Assembly: GCA_002389505.1 (NCBI GenBank)
Contig: DGPA01000026.1
Coordinates: forward strand, 1-52,242
Length of the DNA: 52,242 nt
From: Halieaceae bacterium UBA4452
GTDB lineage: Bacteria > Pseudomonadota > Gammaproteobacteria > Pseudomonadales > Halieaceae
Direction of reading: 5' to 3'
How positions within the stretch are numbered: the first letter of the stretch is position 1; every line of letters starts with the position of its first letter. Positions 42,879 to 51,591 of this stretch are shown here, in pieces. Under the pieces are notes generated by a model, which was given only the letters and a program-made list of their open reading frames with translations, ran no database searches and was not told the origin of the DNA. The position numbers were made by a program, and so were the translations under genes.

Positions 42879-43814
42879 TCACAGGTCATCTTTTAGCCTT
42901 TCGTTGACCACGTAGATGGGTCTTTGTTTCGTGGCCAAGTAAATTTTGCCCACATACAGGCCGACAAAACCCAATAACAGCACAATAATGCCACTGAAGA
43001 ACCATAACGAAAGAATAATGCTCGCATAACCGGGCTCGGATACTTGTCCAGCAGCGTAGCGGAAGAGAAGCCCCACCCCGAAAAAAAATGCTGTCGCACA
43101 GAGAATGGCCCCGACCCCCATAACAAGTCGCATCGGTCGATCAGAAACGCCCATACCAACGTTTACAGCAAGCTTCATCAAGGCATAAAAAGAATAGCTG
43201 CTCCGGCCGGAGTGGCGGGGCGCGTGCTGAACTTCAAGGTAGGCTTTCTCGAAGCCCACCCAGTGTACAAAAAACGGGAACGAACGATCTGGCTCACGCA
43301 GGCTATTGATAACTTTCACCATCTTTGCCGAATAAGCGCCAAAATTCGCGATTCGCGAATCGAGATGCACCCCGGTCAACAAACGCAGTAATAAATAAAA
43401 TACCGTGCTGGAGATACGCTTCAAAAAAAGATCTTGTCGATTTGCGCGCACTGCAAGCACGCATTCAGCGTGTGGTTCAGCTCGCAGTTTGGCGACCAAA
43501 TGGGGGACTTCTGCGGGACGATCTTGCAGATCGCAGTCCATCACCACCACCACGTCGCCTGTCGATCGATCTAATCCGGCAGCAATGGCATTGTGCTGTC
43601 CAAAGTTACGGCTCAAGCGAATCGCAAGGACGTGGGGGTAGCGCTCGCTGGCAATCACCATTTGCTGCCAAGATTGATCCGAAGAGCCGTCATCCACAAG
43701 GATAATTTCGTAGCAGCCCAACCCCTGCTCACCGAGTACGGTTGTCAGTTCCTGAACCAATGGCAGCACAGTGGACGCTGACATATAAACGGGGGAAACT
43801 ATTGACAGGTCCAT
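42879..43814 (-). CDS. GtrB/DPM-like polyprenyl-phosphate glycosyltransferase
   Basis: A 311-residue family 2 glycosyltransferase. The GT-A catalytic part shows VDDGSSD, SRNFGQHNAIAAGLD and the metal-binding MDCDLQDRP. Two C-terminal membrane helices (about 232-254 and 264-288) anchor it, as in GtrB and dolichol-phosphate mannose synthases. Such enzymes move a sugar from a nucleotide donor to undecaprenyl phosphate. With the GtrA protein and a sugar-nucleotide aminotransferase downstream it could make an undecaprenyl-phosphate-amino sugar. It is divergent from the acetyltransferase gene. Confidence 0.88.
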   Translation of the reverse strand: MDLSIVSPVYMSASTVLPLVQELTTVLGEQGLGCYEIILVDDGSSDQSWQQMVIASERYPHVLAIRLSRNFGQHNAIAAGLDRSTGDVVVVMDCDLQDRPAEVPHLVAKLRAEPHAECVLAVRANRQDLFLKRISSTVFYLLLRLLTGVHLDSRIANFGAYSAKMVKVINSLREPDRSFPFFVHWVGFEKAYLEVQHAPRHSGRSSYSFYALMKLAVNVGMGVSDRPMRLVMGVGAILCATAFFFGVGLLFRYAAGQVSEPGYASIILSLWFFSGIIVLLLGFVGLYVGKIYLATKQRPIYVVNERLKDDL

Positions 43815-43914
43815 GCAAACCTCCCTGAAGCGTTACGATATAGGCTCACCACTGTATGATGGACTACCATTGCTCGCAATAGGCATTGACCAAGCTCACT
43901 CGAGGCGGCTAACA

Positions 43915-44604
43915 ATGAACGGACTATTGATTTGGGGTGTCACGAGTCAGGCCAGACTGTTACACGACTTATGGCTAACTTCTCGGGGCCATGATGCTAT
44001 GAAAGTTATTTTACACAGCCCGCAAGCTGCGCTGCCCAGCTTCCCAAACGCACTTGAGGTATCCAAAAATAAAGCCGATTTTTGCCATTTTCTGCCGTGC
44101 TTGTCCCACTTTATTGTGGCCATTGGTGCCGAACATGGTAAGGCAAGGATGGACATTCACACCGAACTAGAAAAGCTAGCACTCTGCCCAATCGATGTCA
44201 TCGCCGACCATTGTTTTATCGATCAAAGTACTGTCGCAGGCGCGGGCTTGGTGGTTATGCCAGGAGCAGTCATTAATAAATTTTGCACGTTAGGATCTCA
44301 GTGTATCGTCAACACCAACGCCTCGGTCGACCATGAATGTCAGCTGGGCAACGGTGTACATGTCATGGGCGCGGCGGCAATCGCTGGTCGCGTAACCGTT
44401 GGCGATTACGCGACGATTGGAACCAACGCAACAGTGCTCCCCAATATCGCCATTGGCGAGGGCGCCTTCATTGGAGCCGGTGCCGTGGTCACCAAAGATG
44501 TGCCGAACTGGACCGTCATGGCGGGCAATCCAGCGAGACCGCTGCGAGAACGGCAGGTGCCCGAAACACGCCCGGATGCCGACTGGTTTAGTGAAATAGC
44601 TTAG
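43915..44604 (+). CDS. PglD/NeuD-like sugar O/N-acetyltransferase
   Basis: A 229-residue left-handed beta-helix acyltransferase. The N-terminus (MNGLLIWGVTSQARLL) corresponds to the Rossmann-like nucleotide-sugar binding part, though its usual glycine motif is degenerate. Hexapeptide repeats run from about 100 to 215 and contain NTNASVDHECQLG, whose His140 matches the catalytic His of PglD, then GNPARPL. PglD acetylates the 4-amino group of a UDP-sugar. Start ATG 43915 follows GAGG; the frame extends to 43813 but would cover the promoter region of the divergent glycosyltransferase gene. A partner for the WecE-like product. Confidence 0.85.
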   Translation: MNGLLIWGVTSQARLLHDLWLTSRGHDAMKVILHSPQAALPSFPNALEVSKNKADFCHFLPCLSHFIVAIGAEHGKARMDIHTELEKLALCPIDVIADHCFIDQSTVAGAGLVVMPGAVINKFCTLGSQCIVNTNASVDHECQLGNGVHVMGAAAIAGRVTVGDYATIGTNATVLPNIAIGEGAFIGAGAVVTKDVPNWTVMAGNPARPLRERQVPETRPDADWFSEIA

Positions 44605-44767
44605 CCGATCGGTCCTACAACCATCGACCCCTGCGTGACTATGTGACCATTTTTGTCAAGGGTGCGACGCAAACCGTCAACTGAGAACCATTAATGGGGG
44701 GCTCTCACCCGCGCATCGCACACTATAACGGCGACTTTCTCGGGGTTTTTAACCGCTCGACAACAAC
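44605..44767. other. Intergenic region upstream of pilA promoter
   Basis: No gene is seen between the acetyltransferase stop and the pilA sigma-54 promoter. A T-rich tract around 44735-44751 could be part of the binding region for a PilR-type activator; this is inference. The whole gene-free stretch continues to 44936 and holds the promoter and leader hairpin listed separately. No tRNA fold is evident. Confidence 0.45.
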
Positions 44768-44782
44768 TGGCACGTAACTTGC
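44768..44782 (+). promoter_or_regulatory. Sigma-54 (-24/-12) promoter of pilA
   Basis: TGGCAC-GTAAC-TTGC matches the sigma-54 consensus exactly, with the GG and GC dinucleotides ten bases apart. Transcription would start near 44794, giving a leader of about 143 bases before pilA. pilA in pseudomonads is likewise controlled by sigma-54 and PilR; pilS/pilR are not in this window. Confidence 0.9.
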
Positions 44783-44795
44783 TGCATTCGGGGTG

Positions 44796-44828
44796 AGTAG
44801 CGCCGCAGTCACAGACTACGGCGCTACT
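44796..44828 (+). promoter_or_regulatory. 5'-terminal hairpin of pilA mRNA
   Basis: AGTAGCGCCG (44796-44805) pairs perfectly with CGGCGCTACT (44819-44828); three further pairs extend the stem after one mismatch. With the predicted start at 44794 the transcript would begin two bases before the hairpin. A hairpin at the very 5' end can protect an mRNA from decay, suitable for an abundant pilin message; this role is inference. Confidence 0.7.
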
Positions 44829-44936
44829 GCAGCCGATCGCCAGCCTCGCAGCGGTACAACATTGGGGTGGTAAATACATTAAGCACGGTAACAAACGTAC
44901 GACCACACACCATCAGGTAAAAAAGGAATTGACACT

Positions 44937-45350
44937 ATGAAAAACCATCAACAGCAAACAGGTTTTACGCTCATCGAACTGATGATCGTCATTGCCATTA
45001 TCGGCATTTTGGCGGCGGTAGCCTTACCGGCCTACCAAACCTATACCAAAAAAGCCAAATTTAGCGAGGTCATTTCCTCTGTGTCCTCCGCGCGTCAAGC
45101 CATCGACATTTGCTACCAAACAGAGGGTTCACTGGCAGCATGTGCAACAGCCACTCAAGTAGGAATAAATATCACTGAGATACAACAGGCGGGCTACGTC
45201 ACGTCTATAACCCTAGCTTCAGGTCAAGTAACCGCAACCGGCAGTGCTGACGTTGATTCAGAAACATACGTACTTACCGCAACCACCGCCGGCGGTACGT
45301 TGAATTGGGCAGATACTGGATCTAGCTGCATTGCTGCAGGTTTGTGCTAA
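44937..45350 (+). CDS. pilA: Type IV major pilin PilA
   Basis: The pilus subunit, 137 residues. A short leader MKNHQQQTG is cut by PilD before FTLIELMIVIAIIGILAAVA; Glu5 of the mature protein is present and the assembly helix continues through YQTYTKKAKFSEV. The mature protein has 128 residues, short for the group. Four cysteines (59, 69, 131, 137) could form two disulfides, the last closing the usual C-terminal loop (SSCIAAGLC). The stretch 98-130 is rich in Ser and Thr and could carry O-linked sugar. AAGGA lies before the ATG. It is transcribed from the sigma-54 promoter upstream. Confidence 0.95.
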   Translation: MKNHQQQTGFTLIELMIVIAIIGILAAVALPAYQTYTKKAKFSEVISSVSSARQAIDICYQTEGSLAACATATQVGINITEIQQAGYVTSITLASGQVTATGSADVDSETYVLTATTAGGTLNWADTGSSCIAAGLC

Positions 45351-45356
45351 CGCCAC

Positions 45357-45380
45357 GGCGTCAATGTGATCATTGACGCC
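45357..45380 (+). terminator. 3' hairpin after pilA
   Basis: GGCGTCAATG and CATTGACGCC form a perfect ten-pair stem with a four-base loop, 7 bases after the pilA stop. No T-run follows, so it probably stabilises the pilA message and only partly separates it from downstream genes. Confidence 0.7.
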
Positions 45381-45398
45381 TCATCGCGCCCTGGGGGA

Positions 45399-47525
45399 AT
45401 GAGGGCGCGCTTTACTCCCTTCATAGTACTGGCAACCGGCGTAGGCTTTTTGATCGCGCTCTTGGCCATCGTTTTCATCGCCATAGAAGCCCCCATACAA
45501 AGCTATGACCCCTACTGGATTCTGTCTCTGGGAAGAGACTATTTGACCGGGCAGAGTACCCGTGTTGATCTGCATAGCTTCACTTTTGATTCACAGCCGC
45601 TTGCAGGCAATTACCACCTACTCGGTGCCCTGCTATATTTTTTAACCCAACAGTTTGATCTCCTTACCGCTGCCGGCATTGTACGCCTCTCGACCCTTGT
45701 GCTGTTACTGCTGTCGGCAGTCACCATTATCAAGCGCAACAGCTACCTGCCCCTCAGCTTTGCGGGTCTCTGTCTCATTATCCTTGGGCTAAACTATCGA
45801 TTATTTTTACGGCCAGAAATCATCGATTACGTGTTGGTAGGCTTTTCTTTTGCGACCATTGCGCGCTATCAGAAACACTATGACTGGCGAGCTTTTTCTT
45901 TGGTAGCCATCATCATGTTGGCATGGATACAGTTACATGCCGCCATTATCGGTTATGTGCTATTTTTTGGCTTATACGTTCAGGTGTTTTATCTGACACT
46001 GCTACAACGACGTTACCGCTATATAGCCCTTTTCCTATTCCCCAGCGGTATAGCACTGCTCGCTCTAGGGATCATGAGTCCCGACGGCAACCATCCGGTC
46101 ATGGCGGCATTAGCATTTTCAAAGCAATGGAGCCTGCTCATAGCCGAGCATCAGCCGTTCCAGACTCGCTTTGACACGTTCTCTCAGATCTATTTTGTTT
46201 GGCCACTCGTCTTGTTCGCTTGCTTACTGTCAGTTCTGAACAAAGAATTCGGCTTAGCCGTGATGGTCGGGGTAATGGCCTTTGCCTCATTAGAACGCGT
46301 GCGCATGCTGGCATTCCTTGCGATCACATTGGGATTTTGCCTGCTAATCCTGTCAACAAAAGCGCAAACATCCGCAAAAACCCTAAAAACCATGCGCCAT
46401 CAAACCGCTTATCTTGCGCCGTTTACCGTGCTCATTACGGCCTTAGCCGCCTACGCGACCGTCTCCAAAGCCATGGTCACCCCACGATTGGAATCCTCTT
46501 TGCCACGTGAAGAAACCACATACCTCGCAGGGGTTGGCTCGGGGGGCAACATCCTAAATGCAATGCACTACGGGGGATGGCTAATTTACCAACTTTCTCC
46601 CAACTACAAAGTGCATATAGATGGTCGAACCAACATACTTTACCCTTTGGCCTTGCTAGCAAGGTCAGTAAGCATCGCCAGCGGCAACGCCACAGCACTC
46701 AAAAACGAACTTGAGAAGTATTCCGTCGACTACCTCCTGTTTGACAATAGCAAGCGACTGTACGAAACCGTCACCCTAACCACTCACTTTGCCCCTGAGT
46801 TTATTTCTGCCACGTCCACGTTATATTCGACAGCTCCGCAACCACTCGCTGTCGGCGCGCTGCTGCTCAATTTTCCAATGTGTTGGCATCCGAGAATGCG
46901 CGCACAGATCAGAAATGAAAGGCAAGTGGCTTCCAACAGATACCCCTCCGATCACCATTTTTTAACCTTTCTTGATCTCCTAGACGATGATGTTCTAGAG
47001 TTAGAATCGCGCCTATCGGACGATGCGATGCCCTACCTGACCAATAGTGAATGGCGGGCGATAGCCTACAAAGCGCTGGTGAAACAGCACTATACGCTCG
47101 CCGCACTGGTGTTCAGACAGCTACCGCAGTCAGTAGCGTTAGATATCATTACCGCCGCGTTTGCGAACTACAAAGCGGACAACATTGCCACCGCCCACGA
47201 TTTACTGGTACTCCTCGGATCAGGGTATTGGGAGCAGATACTGGCATCTAAGAAAGAGCGCCTAACCGACTCGCAAAAACGTCTTGTGGTACAGCTTGCC
47301 GACCAACTGGCGGCGCAGGCATCAAACTATCCCAAGGACCCTATTGATGTCGGTGGCAACGCACTTGTGGAGCGGGGTATCGAACAGTTCAGGACGGAGA
47401 CCCAAGCAATGCCCAATGACAGCCCCTTTATCTACCGGAAACACTGTTATGCACTGGTCAGCGCCTTAAATATTTTTGACGCCGATGTGGTGGCCGACAT
47501 GACATTTGATAATGTCATGATGTAG
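45399..47525 (+). CDS. GT-C-like polytopic glycosyltransferase, candidate pilin glycosylase
   Basis: A large membrane protein of about 708 residues, not matched to a named gene. About ten to twelve membrane segments fill the first 370 residues, then a soluble tail follows. The first loop (IQSYDPYWILSLGRDYLTG, then LHSFTFDSQPL) resembles the acidic first periplasmic loop of GT-C enzymes, and HYGGWLIYQL...VHIDGRTN is a motif I associate with uncharacterised GT-C proteins. It lies 48 bases after pilA, where pilin transferases such as TfpO or TfpW are found in Pseudomonas. The frame opens at GTG 45366 inside the hairpin; ATG 45399 is a better start. Function is inferred. Confidence 0.65.
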   Translation: MRARFTPFIVLATGVGFLIALLAIVFIAIEAPIQSYDPYWILSLGRDYLTGQSTRVDLHSFTFDSQPLAGNYHLLGALLYFLTQQFDLLTAAGIVRLSTLVLLLLSAVTIIKRNSYLPLSFAGLCLIILGLNYRLFLRPEIIDYVLVGFSFATIARYQKHYDWRAFSLVAIIMLAWIQLHAAIIGYVLFFGLYVQVFYLTLLQRRYRYIALFLFPSGIALLALGIMSPDGNHPVMAALAFSKQWSLLIAEHQPFQTRFDTFSQIYFVWPLVLFACLLSVLNKEFGLAVMVGVMAFASLERVRMLAFLAITLGFCLLILSTKAQTSAKTLKTMRHQTAYLAPFTVLITALAAYATVSKAMVTPRLESSLPREETTYLAGVGSGGNILNAMHYGGWLIYQLSPNYKVHIDGRTNILYPLALLARSVSIASGNATALKNELEKYSVDYLLFDNSKRLYETVTLTTHFAPEFISATSTLYSTAPQPLAVGALLLNFPMCWHPRMRAQIRNERQVASNRYPSDHHFLTFLDLLDDDVLELESRLSDDAMPYLTNSEWRAIAYKALVKQHYTLAALVFRQLPQSVALDIITAAFANYKADNIATAHDLLVLLGSGYWEQILASKKERLTDSQKRLVVQLADQLAAQASNYPKDPIDVGGNALVERGIEQFRTETQAMPNDSPFIYRKHCYALVSALNIFDADVVADMTFDNVMM

Positions 47526-47639
47526 ACACCCCTAGCAATCGGCTCCACACCGGCTTGTTACGCACATAAACGCCATCGTGCTTTACGAAACGTTGTTTGT
47601 TAAGCTCTGTATACCAACCATGGGTAGTCACCTATAGCG

Positions 47640-49376
47640 ATGAACACACGTGCAGCTATTTCATCCTCCTCTAAGGCGTCAGGCCTAGCTGGCAGCCTCG
47701 CTCGCGAATCCATTATTTCTGATGACCAGGCGCATGGAGCAGCCAAAGAAGCCAGCCAATTGGGCCTATCGCTAGTGCGCTACTTTATTGATGTGTTGGA
47801 GGTGGACAGCCACGCGCTGGCAGAAGCCGCATCTAAAGAGTTTGGCATTCCCCTGTTTGATGTGGCCTCATTAGACCTCACCGCTATGCCGGAAAAATTG
47901 GTGCCCCATGCACTCATGGGTAAGCACCAAGTCCTGCCCTTATTTCGGCGCGGCAATCGCTTGTTTGTCGGCATTTCCGATCCCACCAACCTGACCGCCC
48001 TCGACGAAATCAAGTTTGCTACCGGCATAACCACCGATGCAGTCCTCGTCGATGAAAAAATCCTCACCAAAGTCTTGGAGGATGTTCTCGACGAGCACGA
48101 CTCCCTGGATAACAACATGGGTGAGTTGAATGGCGATGAGGAGTTTGATCTTGAGATCACCGAAGGTGGCGCTGGTGACAACGATGAGGATGAAGACAGC
48201 AGCAATATAGACGACACACCTATTGTTCGCTTTATAAATAAAGTGCTGTTAGACGCCATTAAGCAAGGAGCGTCCGACATACATTTCGAGCCCTATGAAA
48301 AAGACTACCGCGTGCGCTTTCGAACCGACGGGATATTGAGAGAGGTCGTGCGTCCACCACGCAACTTGGCACCGCGCCTGTCCGCACGCCTCAAGGTCAT
48401 GTCACAAATGGATATTTCTGAGCGGCGGGTCCCGCAAGATGGGCGCATTCAGATGAAACTCTCTAAGAACCGCTCCATTGATTTTCGTGTTAACACCCTG
48501 CCCACCATGTTTGGTGAGAAAATTGTCCTGCGTATTTTGGACCCGACCTCCGCGCAAATGGGCATTGACGCACTCGGCTATGAGGCCGAGCAGAAAGCGC
48601 TGTACATGGATGCCTTGTCGCGGCCTCAGGGAATGATTTTAGTCACTGGCCCAACCGGTTCGGGTAAGACCGTATCGCTCTATACCGGCCTGGGGATTCT
48701 GAATACTCCCGAGCGCAATATATCCACCGCTGAAGACCCGGTTGAAATTAACATGGAGGGGGTTAACCAGGTACTGGTAAACAACAAAGTGGGTTTGGAC
48801 TTTGCGCAAGCACTCCGCTCCTTTCTCCGACAAGATCCAGATATTATTATGGTCGGTGAGATTCGCGACTTGGAGACCGCAGAAATTGCCATTAAGGCCG
48901 CCCAGACCGGTCACTTGGTCCTGTCTACGCTGCACACCAACAGTGCCGCAGAAACGATCACACGCATGCTCAACATGGGTGTTCCCGCCTTTAATATCGC
49001 CGCATCCGTATCGCTCATTATTGCGCAACGATTGGCTCGGCGGCTATGCAAGCAATGTAGCGTGCTTGAAACCGACGTGCCTTATGACGCGCTCCGAGAG
49101 CTGGGCTTTACCGATGAGATATTGGAACATGCCTCGATTAAGCGACCGGTCGGCTGCAATGCCTGCAAAGACGGCTATAAAGGCCGAGTAGGCATTTACG
49201 AAGTCGTTAAGCTGACCAAAGCCATTGCCAGTACTATCATGGACGGCGGTAACTCAATAGAAATAAACCAGCAGGCCAGAGCAGAGGGCTTCGATGACTT
49301 GCGTACGGCAGCACTCAAAAAATGTGCAGCGGGTCTTATTAGTTTGGCTGAGGTCAACCGCGTAACCACCGATTAA
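47640..49376 (+). CDS. pilB: Type IV pilus assembly ATPase PilB
   Basis: Hexameric extension motor of the type IV pilus, 578 residues. An N-terminal MshEN-type domain (LAEAASKEFGIPLFDVASLD, LFRRGNRLFVGISDPTNLTALDEI) leads to the ATPase core: Walker A GPTGSGKTVSLYTGL near 336, the Asp box of TAEDPVE, Walker B LRQDPDIIMVGEIRD, and TGHLVLSTLHTNSAAET. A four-cysteine metal site (CKQC ... CNAC) precedes GYKGRVGIYEV. The order pilB-pilC-pilD is canonical. An acidic stretch (about 163-190) lies before the core. Confidence 0.96.
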   Translation: MNTRAAISSSSKASGLAGSLARESIISDDQAHGAAKEASQLGLSLVRYFIDVLEVDSHALAEAASKEFGIPLFDVASLDLTAMPEKLVPHALMGKHQVLPLFRRGNRLFVGISDPTNLTALDEIKFATGITTDAVLVDEKILTKVLEDVLDEHDSLDNNMGELNGDEEFDLEITEGGAGDNDEDEDSSNIDDTPIVRFINKVLLDAIKQGASDIHFEPYEKDYRVRFRTDGILREVVRPPRNLAPRLSARLKVMSQMDISERRVPQDGRIQMKLSKNRSIDFRVNTLPTMFGEKIVLRILDPTSAQMGIDALGYEAEQKALYMDALSRPQGMILVTGPTGSGKTVSLYTGLGILNTPERNISTAEDPVEINMEGVNQVLVNNKVGLDFAQALRSFLRQDPDIIMVGEIRDLETAEIAIKAAQTGHLVLSTLHTNSAAETITRMLNMGVPAFNIAASVSLIIAQRLARRLCKQCSVLETDVPYDALRELGFTDEILEHASIKRPVGCNACKDGYKGRVGIYEVVKLTKAIASTIMDGGNSIEINQQARAEGFDDLRTAALKKCAAGLISLAEVNRVTTD

Positions 49377-49398
49377 CTTTCAGAGACATTAAACGCGC

Positions 49399-50607
49399 AT
49401 GGCAACTGACAATAAATTCGTCTGGACGGGAACCGATCGCAATGGCCGAAAAAGCCAGGGCGAAGTTTCCGCCGCCAGTAAAGCGCTTGCCCAGGCTCAA
49501 CTGCGAAAACAAGGCATCAATGCTAAGAGTGTTAAGAAAAAAGCGAAGCCCTTGTTCTCCTTTAGTGGCAAAAAAATAAAGCCTGCGGACATTGCCATTT
49601 TTACCCGTCAAATGGCCACTATGATGCGTGCGGGCGTACCGTTGGTACAAAGCTTCGATATTGTCTCCGAAGGCGTCGATAATCCGACGATGAAAACGCT
49701 GGTGACTGAAATTAAAGATGAGGTATCGGCTGGCGGGGGGTTTGCCGCCTCGTTAGCCCGCCATCCAAAATACTTCGATGAGCTGTTTTGCAGTCTTGTT
49801 GGCTCCGGCGAAGATTCAGGTACCCTCGAGGTCATGCTCGACCGGATTGCCACCTATAAGGAAAAAACCGAAGCCCTCAAGGCAAAAATCAAGAAAGCCA
49901 TGACCTACCCCGCCGCGGTTGTGGTGGTGGCGATTGTCGTTACCGGTATTTTGTTAGTCAAGGTCGTACCGCAATTTGCAGAAACCTTCTCATCCTTCGG
50001 CTCCGATCTGCCCGCCTTTACGCTGTTTGTATTGGGTATCTCGGAAACGATGCAAGAGTGGTGGTTTATTGTTCTTCTTGGCCTATTTGCTGCCGGTTGG
50101 GCCTACTCGCAAGCCATACTGCGCTCGAAGTCGTTTCGAAACAGTGTCGACAGGCTGGCATTGAAACTGCCCATTGTGGGCGGAATTGTCCACGACTCGG
50201 TAGTCGCGCGCTTTTCTCGAACATTATCGACCACCTTTGCGGCGGGCGTACCATTGGTGGAAGCGCTAGACTCTACTGCTGGGGCTGCAGGCAATGCTGT
50301 GTATGCCAGGGCGGTGCGCCAGATCCGCGATGATGTCACCTCAGGTACTTCGCTCTATCAAGCGATTCGCTCGACGGGGTTATTCCCCTCCATGCTGTTG
50401 CAAATGACGTCTATTGGTGAGGAGTCAGGATCACTCGATGAGATGCTCGCAAAGGTGGCCGACCAGTATGAAGCGCAGGTTGACAACGCAGTCGACAGTT
50501 TGAGCTCCTTAATGGAGCCTATTATTATGTCTATCTTGGGGGTTTTGGTCGGTGGATTGATGATTGCCATGTATTTACCCATTTTCATGCTTGGCTCCGT
50601 GATTTAA
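49399..50607 (+). CDS. pilC: Type IV pilus inner-membrane platform protein PilC
   Basis: Platform protein for pilus assembly, paralogue of GspF; 402 residues. It has two GspF domains (about 70-195 and 272-395) and three membrane helices. Landmarks: FTRQMATMMRAGVPLVQSFD, GSGEDSGTLEVMLDRIATYKE, the AGVPLVEALDSTAGAAGN repeat and the end MEPIIMSILGVLVGGLMIAM. The start is 22 bases after pilB. Confidence 0.96.
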   Translation: MATDNKFVWTGTDRNGRKSQGEVSAASKALAQAQLRKQGINAKSVKKKAKPLFSFSGKKIKPADIAIFTRQMATMMRAGVPLVQSFDIVSEGVDNPTMKTLVTEIKDEVSAGGGFAASLARHPKYFDELFCSLVGSGEDSGTLEVMLDRIATYKEKTEALKAKIKKAMTYPAAVVVVAIVVTGILLVKVVPQFAETFSSFGSDLPAFTLFVLGISETMQEWWFIVLLGLFAAGWAYSQAILRSKSFRNSVDRLALKLPIVGGIVHDSVVARFSRTLSTTFAAGVPLVEALDSTAGAAGNAVYARAVRQIRDDVTSGTSLYQAIRSTGLFPSMLLQMTSIGEESGSLDEMLAKVADQYEAQVDNAVDSLSSLMEPIIMSILGVLVGGLMIAMYLPIFMLGSVI

Positions 50608-50651
50608 CCCGCGGGCATCAAGTCATAAATCCGATCCATTAGGAGCGACCC

Positions 50652-51509
50652 GTGCTTGAAGCGCTACACACCCCGTGGTTTCTCAGCACCGCCGTGACCC
50701 TATTAGGTCTGGTAGTGGGTAGCTTTCTTAACGTCGTGATTTTTCGACTACCCACAATAATGGAACAGGGCTGGCGGCGTGAGTGCTGCGAGCTGCTCGA
50801 CCAAGAGACGCCAACCGACAGGTCCATCTCGCTGGTGTTCCCCAATTCGAGTTGCCCTAACTGTGGCGTCGGTATTAAGCCCTGGCACAATATTCCCATT
50901 CTCAGCTTTGTCTTCCTCGGTGGCCACTGCGCGGCCTGTGGTGCAGGAATTTCTTGGCGTTATCCACTCATCGAACTACTGACTGGCATACTGTCATTAG
51001 CTGCCGCACTGACCTTCGGGTTCACCTGGGAGCTCACGGGGGCATTGGTCATCATATGGAGTCTAGTGGCGCTGACCGCCATCGATGTGGATACCCAGCT
51101 ATTACCCGACAGCATCACGCTACCGTTGCTATGGCTGGGCTTGCTTTTTAATCTGTCCGGCACCTTTGTCGACCTCAACTCATCCGTATTGGGGGCCATG
51201 GGTGGTTATCTCGCTCTGTGGAGCGTGTACTGGCTCTTTAAATTAATCACCGGTAAAGAAGGTATGGGCTACGGCGATTTTAAACTGCTGGCAGCGCTGG
51301 GTGCTTGGTTTGGCTGGCAGTCCCTCCCCCTGATCATTATTCTATCGTCCTTTGTTGGCGCCACTGTTGGTATTGGCTTGGTGCTCATCCAACAGCGCGG
51401 CAGAGAAATACCCATGCCCTTTGGGCCGTTTCTGGCGGGGGCGGGGTTACTGTGTTTGTTTTTTGGTGATCGGCTAACAGGCTTCTATTTTAACGCCGTG
51501 GGTTTCTAG
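50652..51509 (+). CDS. pilD: Type IV prepilin peptidase/N-methyltransferase PilD
   Basis: Membrane aspartic protease that cleaves prepilin leaders and methylates the new N-terminus. The 285 residues have the N-terminal methyltransferase part with the four-cysteine zinc site (Cys68, 71, 93, 96) and the protease part with the catalytic Asp in TAIDVDTQLLPD (about 145-147) and the second in GMGYGDFKLL (Asp209). It is the only such enzyme in the window, so it likely also processes the Gsp pseudopilins, whose operon has no gspO. The GTG start at 50652 follows AGGAG. Confidence 0.96.
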   Translation: MLEALHTPWFLSTAVTLLGLVVGSFLNVVIFRLPTIMEQGWRRECCELLDQETPTDRSISLVFPNSSCPNCGVGIKPWHNIPILSFVFLGGHCAACGAGISWRYPLIELLTGILSLAAALTFGFTWELTGALVIIWSLVALTAIDVDTQLLPDSITLPLLWLGLLFNLSGTFVDLNSSVLGAMGGYLALWSVYWLFKLITGKEGMGYGDFKLLAALGAWFGWQSLPLIIILSSFVGATVGIGLVLIQQRGREIPMPFGPFLAGAGLLCLFFGDRLTGFYFNAVGF

Positions 51510-51591
51510 ATGCTCGGCATCAGCCCGTCACTCCCATGACCCATCTATGCAGCCTATCGATAGCCCAATTTTCATTCAGGACAACGACCTT

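Noticed and set aside
44605..44936. tRNA gene next to pilA, as found in some pseudomonads
   Set aside because: No cloverleaf or T-loop motif could be found on either strand.
45366..45398. GTG start of the GT-C-like gene at 45366
   Set aside because: The codon lies within the pilA 3' hairpin and the first 11 residues look unrelated to a membrane-protein start; ATG 45399 is preferred, though GGGGGA lies unusually close to it.
45357..45400. Classic Rho-independent terminator after pilA
   Set aside because: The stem is strong but is followed by a C/G-rich sequence, not a T-run.
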